Origin: Flavobacterium pokkalii
Lineage (GTDB): Bacteria; Bacteroidota; Bacteroidia; Flavobacteriales; Flavobacteriaceae
DNA length: 64,000 nucleotides
Reading direction: 5' to 3'
Assembly (NCBI RefSeq): GCF_014596575.1
Contig: NZ_NASZ01000017.1
Span: 1-64,000 of the forward strand
The position numbers were made by a program, and so were the translations under genes. Under the pieces are notes generated by a model, which was given only the letters and a program-made list of their open reading frames with translations, was not told the DNA's origin and made no database searches. Shown piece after piece: positions 7,805 to 15,888 of this stretch. Within the stretch, counting starts at the first letter, position 1. Every line of letters begins with the position of its first letter.

Positions 7805-8329
7805 ATGAAAATACTAGGAATCGGTTCCCGAATTACACATCCCGAATACGGAAAAGGAGTCATCACGAATGTTTCTTCTAAAGAGTACTGGGTCACTTTT
7901 ATTGAAAATGGCTTAGAAACAATTCCCTTAAACGATACTTTTGAAATTATCGAAGCTGCCGAAAACGAAGTCGATACAGTAAGCTTTTCAGATGTTGAAA
8001 CGACTCTGAAAAATTTACTCAGAAAATGGGCTGATGTCTCTGAAATTGTCCCAATTGGAGATAAATGGAAAGGTGGAAAAATCATTTTAGAACCCGGACA
8101 GGTTAATTTGGCGTCTAAAGAAATGCCTATTGACACTTTTTTTCATAAGATTGTGATGGTACGTGACCGTTTAAGAGTTATGGAACAAAAAATCAATTCC
8201 AGCAATCTGGAAGAAATTGAAAAAGTAGAACTTCAACAATACATCACCCGCATTTATGGCAGTTTGACTTCTTTTAATGTGCTGTTTAAATCACCAAATC
8301 ATAATTTTGTAGGAGAAAAATCAAAATAG
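7805..8329 (+). CDS. Conserved hypothetical protein with N-terminal SH3-like region
   Basis: A 174-aa cytoplasmic protein without signal or membrane segments. Residues 5-45 (GSRITHPEYGKGVITNV, then WVTFIENGLETIPL) resemble the small beta-barrel seen in CarD/UvrD-type Tudor-like domains, where a 'HPxYGxGxI' stretch is common. The rest is predicted helical, with a charged coiled segment near 115-140. I do not recognise a characterised family. It sits alone just upstream of sodC, whose -7 box begins 12 bp after its stop codon. Confidence 0.7.
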   Translation: MKILGIGSRITHPEYGKGVITNVSSKEYWVTFIENGLETIPLNDTFEIIEAAENEVDTVSFSDVETTLKNLLRKWADVSEIVPIGDKWKGGKIILEPGQVNLASKEMPIDTFFHKIVMVRDRLRVMEQKINSSNLEEIEKVELQQYITRIYGSLTSFNVLFKSPNHNFVGEKSK

Positions 8330-8340
8330 AAAACCCGAAT

Positions 8341-8348
8341 TATCTTTG
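8341..8348 (+). promoter_or_regulatory. sodC -7 promoter box
   Basis: TATCTTTG is a perfect match to the Bacteroidetes TAnnTTTG element and lies 57 nt before the chosen sodC ATG. No clear -33 TTTG is seen. The position supports the ATG at 8405 over an in-frame TTG at 8381. Confidence 0.55.
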
Positions 8349-8404
8349 ATTATCGCGGCTTTTTATAGTATTTTTATGGTTTGAAAACCTTATTTAAAAA
8401 AATC

Positions 8405-8932
8405 ATGAAAAAATTTATTGTCCTTACACTAGCAATCAGTTCGGTTTTAATTGGATGTAAACCTCAAAATAAATCGGCTGATACCAAGAAAATCAATATT
8501 GCATTTGAAGCTAAGAGTAACAGTAAAGTTTCCGGAACAGCTACTTTTATAGAAAAAAATGGAAAAGTAACTTTTGAAGCCAAATTATCCGGATTAAAAC
8601 CGGGAGTTCACGCCATCCATATCCATGAAAAATCCGATTGTTCAGCTCCAGACGGAAGTTCGGCAGGAGGACACTGGAATCCAACATTTAAAAAACACGG
8701 AAAATGGGGCGTTGGCGAATATCATAAAGGAGATATTGGAAATTTCACCGCAGATGCTAACGGAAATGGTTCTATAAAAATAACTACAGATGAATGGTGC
8801 ATTGGTTGCGGCGATCAAACTAAAGACATTTTAGGAAAAGGACTAATTGTTCATGAAGGCACCGATGATTTCACCTCTCAACCTGCCGGAAATGCAGGTG
8901 CCAGAGTAGCCTGTTCAGCGATAATCAAATAG
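8405..8932 (+). CDS. sodC: Cu/Zn superoxide dismutase, lipoprotein
   Basis: A 175-aa enzyme that converts superoxide to oxygen and hydrogen peroxide in the periplasm or at the outer membrane. Starting at the ATG at 8405 gives a lipoprotein signal (MKKFIVLTLAISSVLIGCK) with the lipid-bearing Cys in a lipobox. Metal ligands are visible in HAIHIHEKSDC, GGHWNP, KGDIGNF and IVHEG. The C-terminal GNAGARVACSAII supplies the second disulfide cysteine. It is a single gene with its own -7 box and terminator. An upstream in-frame TTG would lengthen it by 8 residues and is unlikely. Confidence 0.93.
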   Translation: MKKFIVLTLAISSVLIGCKPQNKSADTKKINIAFEAKSNSKVSGTATFIEKNGKVTFEAKLSGLKPGVHAIHIHEKSDCSAPDGSSAGGHWNPTFKKHGKWGVGEYHKGDIGNFTADANGNGSIKITTDEWCIGCGDQTKDILGKGLIVHEGTDDFTSQPAGNAGARVACSAIIK

Positions 8933-8953
8933 AAATTTTTCTATATAAATTTC

Positions 8954-8996
8954 AAAACCGTCTTAATTTAACAAATTTGAGACGGTTTTTTTATTT
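8954..8996 (+). terminator. sodC terminator
   Basis: AAAACCGTCT (8954-8963) pairs with AGACGGTTTT (8980-8989), with further AT pairing inside the loop, followed by a T-tract. Confidence 0.85.
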
Positions 8997-9025
8997 TTAT
9001 ATAACATCAAAAGTATAAAAAAACA

Positions 9026-9033
9026 TAGCTTTG
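9026..9033 (+). promoter_or_regulatory. -7 promoter box of the LETM1-like gene
   Basis: TAGCTTTG fits TAnnTTTG exactly and lies 18 nt before the ATG at 9052, giving a very short untranslated leader. Confidence 0.55.
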
Positions 9034-9051
9034 TAACCTCAAAGCAAGACT

Positions 9052-10251
9052 ATGATTAACCCTTCTGCATCTGGTTGGATCGATAAATTCTTTCTCAAAC
9101 AAGAATTCGGAAAACAACATCTTTTTCCGGACACCGATTCTTTCTATAAAAAGACAAGAGCTACCGGTTTTATCTATGGTCATATTATTTCTTTTGAAAC
9201 TCCTGTATTTATTGACACTAAAGGATGGGTTCAAAATGAGATCCCAAAGGTTTCTTTACTAAACACACTCTTCGGAATTTACGGCTTAATCACTCAGGAT
9301 ACTGATTCCGATACTTTTATAAAAAAAGCCTTAGACTTTTACGACGATATGCATCCGCAGGGTTTTGATTTATTTAAGAAAATATTACCTAATGGAGCTC
9401 CTTCATTAAATCTGGAGAAAATTATTGATACCCGCGTTCAGACAAATGTTGATATTATCAACAAAAATTTCTCGCATATTGTTACCAATGCGCTACTTTT
9501 CATGGATATTTTAGCTTTTAGGCAATACTTAATTCATGGAAAAATACCGGAAAAATATCTAAAAAAAATTGAGGAAGCCGTTATTAGCGTTGTTTCGTTA
9601 GCTTTAAAAATTAAAACCACTAAATCTAATTACGACGATTTATTAATCAAACTTTTCGAAGCTTCTGTTCGTTACAGTAAATTTTCTAAAATTGGTGCTC
9701 AAAATCTGGAAGAACTCAATCTGGATTATTTTAGCTCTGACTTAGAAAAATACTATTTGACGGATATGGCCGGAATGGCATTATGGAGTGACGGCGAAAT
9801 TGAAAATGAAGAAATTTATTTTCTGCACAAACTAGCTCAAAATCTGAAAATTTCAGCTGATTTTGTGACTGAAAGCATTCAAAACACCGATGCTTTTATC
9901 ACAAAATACAAAGCAGAGATTCCTTATTTTAATTATTCCAATCCGGTAAAACATTTTTACGACCAAACAACTCAAAGTGTTATCACGCTTATTACGCGCA
10001 ATAAAAACAGGCTGCTTAAAGAAATCATTCAAAGTAAAGAGTTAATGGTTTTACTGGCTTATTCTACGCGCAGGGATTTGAGCGAAAAGGAAAAAAAGAA
10101 AGTAAAAAAACAGCTGTTGGATATTTGTAAAACAATACCGTCCCTAACTATTTTTTTACTTCCGGGCGGAAGTTTATTACTTCCAATTCTGATTAAATTT
10201 ATCCCGAAGTTAATGCCTTCAGCCTTTAATGAAAATCTGGATAACGAATAA
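9052..10251 (+). CDS. LETM1-related (biofilm-associated type) protein
   Basis: A 399-aa protein. The C-terminal segment from about residue 325 (STRRDLSEKEKKKVKKQLLD, then KTIPSLTIFLLPGGSLLLP) is the conserved core of LETM1-like proteins, which in mitochondria act in cation homeostasis. A TerB-like stretch (DMAGMALWSDGEIENEEI, near 238-255) precedes it. In flavobacteria such proteins are annotated as LETM1-related and biofilm-associated. The FLLPGGSLLLPILI segment could insert in a membrane, but there is no N-terminal signal. The biochemical role is unknown. It converges with the carbonic anhydrase, only 18 bp apart. Confidence 0.75.
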   Translation: MINPSASGWIDKFFLKQEFGKQHLFPDTDSFYKKTRATGFIYGHIISFETPVFIDTKGWVQNEIPKVSLLNTLFGIYGLITQDTDSDTFIKKALDFYDDMHPQGFDLFKKILPNGAPSLNLEKIIDTRVQTNVDIINKNFSHIVTNALLFMDILAFRQYLIHGKIPEKYLKKIEEAVISVVSLALKIKTTKSNYDDLLIKLFEASVRYSKFSKIGAQNLEELNLDYFSSDLEKYYLTDMAGMALWSDGEIENEEIYFLHKLAQNLKISADFVTESIQNTDAFITKYKAEIPYFNYSNPVKHFYDQTTQSVITLITRNKNRLLKEIIQSKELMVLLAYSTRRDLSEKEKKKVKKQLLDICKTIPSLTIFLLPGGSLLLPILIKFIPKLMPSAFNENLDNE

Positions 10252-10269
10252 AACTAAGCTTTTAACATT

Positions 10270-10905
10270 TTAAAAACTTAACTGATAGACTTCGTCTAAT
10301 TCCTGATTGGAGCTCATATTAACATCTAAATCGGTAACAAAACCGGAATTCAATCCGTAAACCCAACCGTGTAAGGTTAAATCCTGCTCTTTTTTCCAGG
10401 CGTTTTGTACTATAGACGTTTTAGCCAAATCAAAAACCTGTTCTTTCACATTAATTTCTACAAAAGTATTAAAGCGATCCGTTTCATTAAAAATAGAATC
10501 CAGATACACACTATGCAAACGATACACATCTTTAATATGCCTAATCCAGTTATCGATAATCCCAATAGATTGATTGCCCATAGCAGCTTTGATTCCTCCG
10601 CAGCCGTAATGCCCGCAAACAATAACGTGTTTTACTTTTAACACATTCACGGCATAATCCAAAACACTCAGCATATTCATATCCGAATGAACCACCATAT
10701 TGGCAATATTCCGATGTACAAATACCTCACCCGGTTTAGCACCGATAATTTCATTTGCCGGAACCCGACTATCAGAACAGCCAATCCATAACAAAGGCGG
10801 AGTTTGTCCTTTTGCTAAATCTGCGAAATAATTCGGGTCTTTTTCCAATGCTTTTTCAACCCATTCTTTATTATTGTCTAATATTTTTTTATAAAAATCG
10901 TCCAT
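10270..10905 (-). CDS. Beta-class carbonic anhydrase
   Basis: A 211-aa zinc enzyme interconverting CO2 and bicarbonate in the cytoplasm. The zinc ligands Cys43, His99 and Cys102 sit in GCSDSR and GHYGCGG, and Asp45/Arg47 form the usual gating dyad. The length is typical. It is the second gene of a minus-strand pair behind a SulP transporter (63-bp gap). SulP proteins often carry bicarbonate and are sometimes fused to carbonic anhydrases, so the pair probably supplies bicarbonate for carboxylations or pH control. Confidence 0.95.
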   Translation of the reverse strand: MDDFYKKILDNNKEWVEKALEKDPNYFADLAKGQTPPLLWIGCSDSRVPANEIIGAKPGEVFVHRNIANMVVHSDMNMLSVLDYAVNVLKVKHVIVCGHYGCGGIKAAMGNQSIGIIDNWIRHIKDVYRLHSVYLDSIFNETDRFNTFVEINVKEQVFDLAKTSIVQNAWKKEQDLTLHGWVYGLNSGFVTDLDVNMSSNQELDEVYQLSF

Positions 10906-10968
10906 TGTATTTTATTTTCTAATTAACTGATTTAAACTTTTGTTACTTCTTTTGACAAATTACATTTT

Positions 10969-12606
10969 TTAAAAAATTTCCTTTTGAACCATTCTTCTTT
11001 TAGCCACATCATAATAATGCTCAATGGAAACATGGTTTGGAACTTCGGCAGTATTTTCCAACTGATAGGCCTCTTTAAAACCTTTCAGTTTTACTTTAAT
11101 ATTTTCATCCACAGCTCTTGTTGTTTTAAATTCTTTAATTAAATCCAAAATATCATGAGCAATATAAACGGTATCATGAGCACTAATAATCACTTTTGAA
11201 TTTTCCGGAATAGCTTTTAAAGTACTCTTAATAGCCGCTTTATTTAAAAAGGAAACTTCCTGTGCCAAATCGATATGAATAATATCTCCATCCACATATT
11301 CTTCTTTTTTAAAGGTATAAGCTCTTTTTAAATTTCCTCTCAAAACAAAAACAATACTAATAGCAATTCCCAGCATAACTCCTTTTAACAAATCGGTGGC
11401 AACCACAGCAACCATAGTTGCAATGAAAGGAACAAACTGATATTTACCTTTTACTAAAAAGTGTCGAATCTTAGCAGGATTGGCTAATTTATAACCTATT
11501 AAAATCAAAATTGTAGCCAGTGTAGCGAGTGGAATTTTATTTAAAATCACCGGAATAATCAGTACACTCAGCAATAACATAAAACCATGAATAATAGTCG
11601 ACATTTTAGATTTGGCTCCCGCATTAGCATTAGCCGATGAACGTACCACCACAGAAGTCATAGGCAAACCACCAATCAAAGAACTGATTATATTTCCAAT
11701 CCCCTGTGCTTTTAACTCCACATTCGTATTTGTATATCTTTTTTGAGGATCCAGTCTGTCCGAAGCTTCAATACACAACAAGGTCTCAATCGAAGCCACA
11801 ATAGCAATCGTCAATCCGATTGTCCATACTTTAGGATTGGTAAATCCTGAAAAATCAGGCGTTACAATTATTGCTTTAAAATCATCGACAGAAGTAGGTA
11901 CAGGTAAGGAAACCAAATGACTTTGTGCAATAACCAGTGAACTTCCGGTAGTAATAAAAATTTCATTAATTATAATTCCCGAAATTACAGCGATCAAAGC
12001 TCCGGGAATTAATTTAATTTTTTTCAAAAAAGAGACTCTTTCCCAGGAAATAAGAATTACCAAAGAAACCAAAGTTACGATAATAGCACCCGGCTGAAAA
12101 TAATTCAACATCTTAACCAAAGACGAAAAAGTATTATCGCCATCAATTTGAAAAAAAGCCTGATCTCCTTCAAAATCGGCATCATACCCAAAGGCATGCG
12201 GCAATTGTTTCAGAATAATAATGATTCCAATTCCGGCAAGCATTCCTTCAATAACATTGGTTGGAAAATAATTAGAGATCGTTCCTGCTTTTAAAAAGCC
12301 TAAAAGCAACTGAAAAACACCAGCTAAAAGAACCGCCGTCAAAAAAACATCAAAAGCTCCTAAATCAGAAATCGCTGTTAAAACAATAGCTGTTAATCCT
12401 GCTGCAGGTCCCGTAACACTAATATGAGACTGGCTCAAATATCCGACAATTATTCCTCCTACAATACCCGTAATAATTCCGGAAAACAAAGGTGCACCCG
12501 AAGCCATTGCAATTCCTAAACACAAAGGCAAAGCCACCAAAAAAACCACTAAACCGGACGCAAAATCCGTTTTAAGGTTGGCAAAAAGATTAATTTTTCT
12601 TGTCAT
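10969..12606 (-). CDS. SulP family inorganic anion transporter
   Basis: A 545-aa inner-membrane transporter with the SulP signature near the N-terminus (DFASGLVVFLVALPLCLGIA), about a dozen hydrophobic segments to residue ~430, then a C-terminal STAS domain (from DGDIIHIDLAQEVSFLNKAA). It could carry sulfate, bicarbonate or another anion. The carbonic anhydrase immediately downstream on the same strand favours bicarbonate; that is inference from context. A small membrane-anchored protein gene lies 81 bp upstream on the same strand. Confidence 0.92.
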   Translation of the reverse strand: MTRKINLFANLKTDFASGLVVFLVALPLCLGIAMASGAPLFSGIITGIVGGIIVGYLSQSHISVTGPAAGLTAIVLTAISDLGAFDVFLTAVLLAGVFQLLLGFLKAGTISNYFPTNVIEGMLAGIGIIIILKQLPHAFGYDADFEGDQAFFQIDGDNTFSSLVKMLNYFQPGAIIVTLVSLVILISWERVSFLKKIKLIPGALIAVISGIIINEIFITTGSSLVIAQSHLVSLPVPTSVDDFKAIIVTPDFSGFTNPKVWTIGLTIAIVASIETLLCIEASDRLDPQKRYTNTNVELKAQGIGNIISSLIGGLPMTSVVVRSSANANAGAKSKMSTIIHGFMLLLSVLIIPVILNKIPLATLATILILIGYKLANPAKIRHFLVKGKYQFVPFIATMVAVVATDLLKGVMLGIAISIVFVLRGNLKRAYTFKKEEYVDGDIIHIDLAQEVSFLNKAAIKSTLKAIPENSKVIISAHDTVYIAHDILDLIKEFKTTRAVDENIKVKLKGFKEAYQLENTAEVPNHVSIEHYYDVAKRRMVQKEIF

Positions 12607-12687
12607 AATACAATTATTAAATGATACCTAAATCCTGACAGCATTTTAAACACTATCAAAAACTACTCAAATCTCAACTAAAATGTA

Positions 12688-12972
12688 TTATGCCAAATCG
12701 GGCGGAGGCGACACTATTTTTTTAGAAACGTTGTCATGTTTAGACTGGTTTTCGAAATGAATTAAAGTTCTTTTTATAGACTCTTTAAATTCAAAAGTAG
12801 CCGGAGAAGCTACAAAATAAACCAGATTCTTAACTTCTTTTTTTACCTGCTCTTCTTCCGAAACGTTAAAAAATATAGACGTGTCAGCAGATTTTTCTAT
12901 CAACTTTACAATCGTAGGAGTTGCCAGAAAACCTATAAAAAGAATTAAAAAAAAGCGAGCGATTATTTTCAT
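12688..12972 (-). CDS. Small hypothetical membrane-anchored protein
   Basis: A protein of 94 aa if begun at the internal ATG (MKIIARFFLILFIGFLATP); an ATG 8 codons upstream (12996) is possible. One N-terminal hydrophobic segment is followed by a charged tail ending in SPPPDLA. There is no recognised domain. It is co-oriented with and just upstream of the SulP transporter, so it may be the first gene of that unit. Confidence 0.55.
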   Translation of the reverse strand: MKIIARFFLILFIGFLATPTIVKLIEKSADTSIFFNVSEEEQVKKEVKNLVYFVASPATFEFKESIKRTLIHFENQSKHDNVSKKIVSPPPDLA

Positions 12973-13042
12973 AATAATAAAATTAACAAAAAACAATCAA
13001 CAAAAAATAAAAAAAGTAGTTAAATAAATATTTTTTATCTAA

Positions 13043-13141
13043 CTACTTCAATAATTTACCCGCATATTCCTTAACGGCTATTCTTCCAGCCATGCGCGTA
13101 TCATCCAGATGGTTTTCCAAATATATTTCGAAAAAGACCAA
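13043..13141 (-). pseudogene. Possible C-terminal gene remnant
   Basis: An open stretch of about 32 codons ends in TAG at 13043-13045 and reads like a real protein tail (ENHLDDTRMAGRIAVKEYAG). It is less AT-rich than the surrounding spacer. It has no ATG near its 5' end, and an in-frame stop lies immediately upstream within the oxyR promoter region. It may be the relic of a truncated gene, or coding-like by chance. I cannot name a family. Confidence 0.25.
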
Positions 13142-13170
13142 AAACCACTATAAATTAAATTGATTGTTTT

Positions 13171-13178
13171 TATATTTG
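13171..13178 (+). promoter_or_regulatory. oxyR -7 promoter box
   Basis: TATATTTG matches TAnnTTTG and lies 19 nt upstream of the oxyR ATG, so the leader would be only about a dozen nucleotides. Confidence 0.5.
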
Positions 13179-13197
13179 TATCAAAATCATCTATTTT

Positions 13198-14139
13198 ATG
13201 ACCATCACACAACTTAAATATGTTTTAGCTGTTGCCGAACATAAAAATTTCACTTTAGCGGCCGAAAAATGTTTCGTTACTCAACCGACATTGAGTATGC
13301 AAATTCAAAAAATTGAAGAAGAACTAAACATTCAAATTTTTGACCGAACTAAAAAACCCATCCAGCTAACCGATATAGGTCAAAAAATTGTTTCTCAGGC
13401 CAAAAACATTGTTAACGAAGCCGACAGAATTCAGGACATTGTTGAGCAACAAAAAGGATACATCGGAGGGGAATTCCGATTGGGAATAATCCCAACGATT
13501 ATGCCTACTTTATTACCCATGTTTTTGAATAATTTCATCAAAAAACATCCGAAAGTAAAACTCATTATCGAAGAATTAAACACCGAAGAAATTATTACCA
13601 AACTCAACAACGGACACTTGGACGCTGCCATTGCTGCTACACCTTTGTTAGAAGAAAAAATTAAAGAAATTGTTTTATACTTCGAACCCTTTGTTGCTTA
13701 TATTCCGGAAAGTCATCATAATTTTCAAAAAAAGGAAATTGAAATAGAAGATTTAAATATTGATGAAATTTTACTTTTACAGGATGGTCATTGTTTTAGA
13801 GACGGAATTTTAAATCTTTGTAAAAACAGTTCCAAAAATGAAGGAAATGCTTTCCAAATAGAAAGCGGAAGTTTTGAAACCTTAATAAAACTGGCCGACG
13901 AAGGTTTAGGAACCACTCTTTTACCTTATTTGCATACTTTGGATTTAAAAGAATCAGACAAACTTAAACTTCGTCATTTTGTGGAACCTAAACCAGCTAG
14001 AGAAGTGAGTTTAATTTTTCCAAAAAGTGAATTAAAAATTCAAATTATTGAAGCCTTACGAAGCACTATTGCCGGAGTAATTAAAGGCGCTATTGTTTTT
14101 CAAAATGTACAAATCATTAGTCCACTTCAAAAAAAATAG
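13198..14139 (+). CDS. oxyR: LysR-family peroxide sensor OxyR
   Basis: A 313-aa LysR-type regulator with an N-terminal helix-turn-helix (residues 1-60, FTLAAEKCFVTQPTLSMQIQ) and an effector domain. The redox cysteines fall at Cys199 in QDGHCFRDG and Cys208 in ILNLCK, the same numbers as the E. coli OxyR disulfide pair, which identifies it as OxyR rather than a generic LysR. It would activate peroxide-defence genes on oxidation. No catalase or ahpC is adjacent; sodC is 4 kb and bcp 8 kb away. A hairpin follows the stop codon. Confidence 0.92.
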   Translation: MTITQLKYVLAVAEHKNFTLAAEKCFVTQPTLSMQIQKIEEELNIQIFDRTKKPIQLTDIGQKIVSQAKNIVNEADRIQDIVEQQKGYIGGEFRLGIIPTIMPTLLPMFLNNFIKKHPKVKLIIEELNTEEIITKLNNGHLDAAIAATPLLEEKIKEIVLYFEPFVAYIPESHHNFQKKEIEIEDLNIDEILLLQDGHCFRDGILNLCKNSSKNEGNAFQIESGSFETLIKLADEGLGTTLLPYLHTLDLKESDKLKLRHFVEPKPAREVSLIFPKSELKIQIIEALRSTIAGVIKGAIVFQNVQIISPLQKK

Positions 14140-14171
14140 AGTCAGATTTCAATAATCTGACTCCACTTTTT
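14140..14171. terminator. Hairpin terminator between oxyR and a mini-gene
   Basis: AGTCAGATT (14140-14148) and AATCTGACT (14154-14162) form a 9-bp stem with a 5-nt loop, followed by a short T-run. It lies between the oxyR stop codon and the end of the convergent 66-aa gene. Confidence 0.75.
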
Positions 14172-14173
14172 AA

Positions 14174-14374
14174 TTAATTTCTTTCTACTAAGATAAGACA
14201 ATGTTGTAATTCAGGCTTTTCTTTAGTGTAATACAAAAGCCAATTCCTTAGGTGTTCCATCTCGTGAGGCAATAAATTCCTAACGGCTTTTTTAAGTTCT
14301 TTTACAAATAAATCAGGAGCAAAACTTACTCTCTCCAGTATTGATTTGGTATAATCATATATTAATCTAGGCAT
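14174..14374 (-). CDS. Small conserved hypothetical protein, mini-gene A
   Basis: A 66-aa soluble, probably all-helical protein with no signal peptide. It shares the segment DYTKSILERVSF, then LLP and EKPEL, with the 65-aa product of 14600-14797. I count about 36 identical residues in the pair, so they are tandem paralogs. No known motif is recognised. It is convergent with oxyR, and the two copies are separated by 225 bp including a terminator. Expression under shared or separate control is unknown. Confidence 0.75.
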   Translation of the reverse strand: MPRLIYDYTKSILERVSFAPDLFVKELKKAVRNLLPHEMEHLRNWLLYYTKEKPELQHCLILVERN

Positions 14375-14566
14375 AATATTGGGGTTTAAAGTTATCTAAT
14401 TAAGTAATGTAATTTACTAAAAAGTAACGATAAGCCACTAGACTGAAAGCGTTAAAAAACACCTAAAAATACCGACAATACTTTAAAACATTTAGAAAAA
14501 TTTAACCTGCTTTAATCTTTTAAAAGAAAGCACTATCCAAAATAAAAAACGCAACATTAAGACATA

Positions 14567-14599
14567 AAAAAAAGGAATCAGTTACGATTCCTTTTTTCT
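14567..14599. terminator. Terminator after mini-gene B
   Basis: GGAATC (14574-14579) and GATTCC (14586-14591) around a 6-nt loop, with a long A-run before and a T-run after, so it works in both directions. On the minus strand it ends the 65-aa gene. Confidence 0.82.
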
Positions 14600-14797
14600 T
14601 TAAATATTCACTATCATTAATGACGGTTTCAACTCTGGTTTCTCTATTATAAAAGATACTAGCCACTCTTTTAACTGCTCTAATTCGTATGGCAGAAGGG
14701 TTTTTACAGCTTTTTCTAATTCTTTACTAAAAAGGACTAAATCAAAACTTACTCTTTCTAATATCGATTTTGTATAATCAAACATGACTTTTGACAT
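14600..14797 (-). CDS. Small conserved hypothetical protein, mini-gene B
   Basis: A 65-aa paralog of the 14174-14374 product, with the shared N-terminal block DYTKSILERVSF. Both products have the same length and the pattern of a short helical protein with several Lys/Glu residues. It has its own terminator on the minus strand, so the two copies are probably independent transcripts. Function is unknown. Conservation between paralogs at most positions argues that these are real genes despite their size. Confidence 0.75.
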   Translation of the reverse strand: MSKVMFDYTKSILERVSFDLVLFSKELEKAVKTLLPYELEQLKEWLVSFIIEKPELKPSLMIVNI

Positions 14798-14939
14798 AAT
14801 AGATCAACAATTTTAAGGTTAAACAAAATTTAAAGGCTATGTAAAATTATAAATTTTAAAAACACATTTCATATCTTAAACGATAATTTGTCAACATTAT
14901 TACAAACAATTTAAGCCAAAATTTTCATAAAAATATTTT

Positions 14940-15599
14940 TTACTTAAAAGCTCTGAACATTTCTCTTTTTCCCGGAGGCCCTTCTAACTTCTCAACTCTA
15001 AACCCAACCTCAATCATACTTCTTTTAACTACTCCCCTTGCGGCATAAGTGACTAAAACTCCATTTTCCTTGAGAGCATCATACATTTTCTTAAATATTA
15101 AAGTACTCCATAATTCCGGCTGGACTCTGTAACCAAAAGCATCAAAATAAATCAGATCAAACTGCGCCACATCATCAATATCCTGAAAAAATTGCTGTCT
15201 TTTAACTATCGTAAAATTATCGCTTAATTTTATTTTCTCATTCCAATTAGACTCGTGCATTTTCTCAAAAACCTGCTGTTGCTCTTCAGCTTCCAATTCG
15301 GCTACATAATTCATTTCTAAAATTTCCTTTGCAGCCACAGGATAAGCTTCAACTCCTACGTAATCAACACTCTGATTCATTTTTTGCGCTTCCAAAAAAC
15401 TAATAAAGGCATTTAATCCGGTACCAAAACCTATTTCTAAAATAGCGACTTTTTGTTCCGAAAATAATGCCAATCCGTTTTTTATAAAAACATGTTTAGC
15501 CTCCTGAATGGCTCCGTGTTTCGAATGATAACTCTCATTCCATTCTTCTAAATGAATGGTTGTCGAGCCGTCCTGAGTCTTTATTACTTCTCTTTTCAA
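14940..15599 (-). CDS. mnmD: tRNA 5-methylaminomethyl-2-thiouridine methyltransferase MnmD
   Basis: A 219-aa SAM-dependent methyltransferase completing mnm5s2U34 in tRNA wobble positions. It has motif I (ILEIGFGTGLNAFIS, near residues 54-68), the acidic FDLIYFDAFGYRVQPELW stretch near 145-162, and the C-terminal LEGPPGKREMFRA, all diagnostic of MnmD (the methyltransferase half of E. coli MnmC). It is a stand-alone enzyme, without the FAD oxidase half. MnmA, acting on the same nucleotide, is encoded at 57798-58985. Confidence 0.92.
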   Translation of the reverse strand: MKREVIKTQDGSTTIHLEEWNESYHSKHGAIQEAKHVFIKNGLALFSEQKVAILEIGFGTGLNAFISFLEAQKMNQSVDYVGVEAYPVAAKEILEMNYVAELEAEEQQQVFEKMHESNWNEKIKLSDNFTIVKRQQFFQDIDDVAQFDLIYFDAFGYRVQPELWSTLIFKKMYDALKENGVLVTYAARGVVKRSMIEVGFRVEKLEGPPGKREMFRAFK

Positions 15600-15796
15600 C
15601 TTATTATTTTAATATTTTATCAAATTGCAACCCAAAATTACTCAAAAAACCAAATACAAAACCTCAAAAAAGATTGATTTATTGCATATTTCATATAAAA
15701 AATTATTATTTTTTTCTTTTTTTTTGAACATTACAGAAATCTTATTCATTAGCAACAATTATTAAAATTATAGCAAGCTTTTCACTCATTTTTATT

Positions 15797-15804
15797 TAAT
15801 TTTG
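15797..15804 (+). promoter_or_regulatory. ilvE -7 promoter box
   Basis: TAATTTTG matches TAnnTTTG and lies 85 nt upstream of the chosen ilvE ATG. An in-frame ATG-like extension would start inside this box, which supports the downstream start. Confidence 0.55.
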
Positions 15805-15888
15805 CATAAAACAAAGTTTAGTTTATCATATAACAGATTTTTATACTTAAGCTTAATTATTTATTCAAAAAACAAAAAACTTATTATT

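Noticed and set aside
8381..8404. TTG start extending sodC by 8 codons
   Set aside because: It would place extra polar residues before the lipoprotein signal; the ATG at 8405 gives a standard signal with lipobox.
15802..15888. N-terminal extension of ilvE by 29 residues
   Set aside because: The extension would start inside the -7 box TAATTTTG, and the conserved start MSTAQ lies at 15889.
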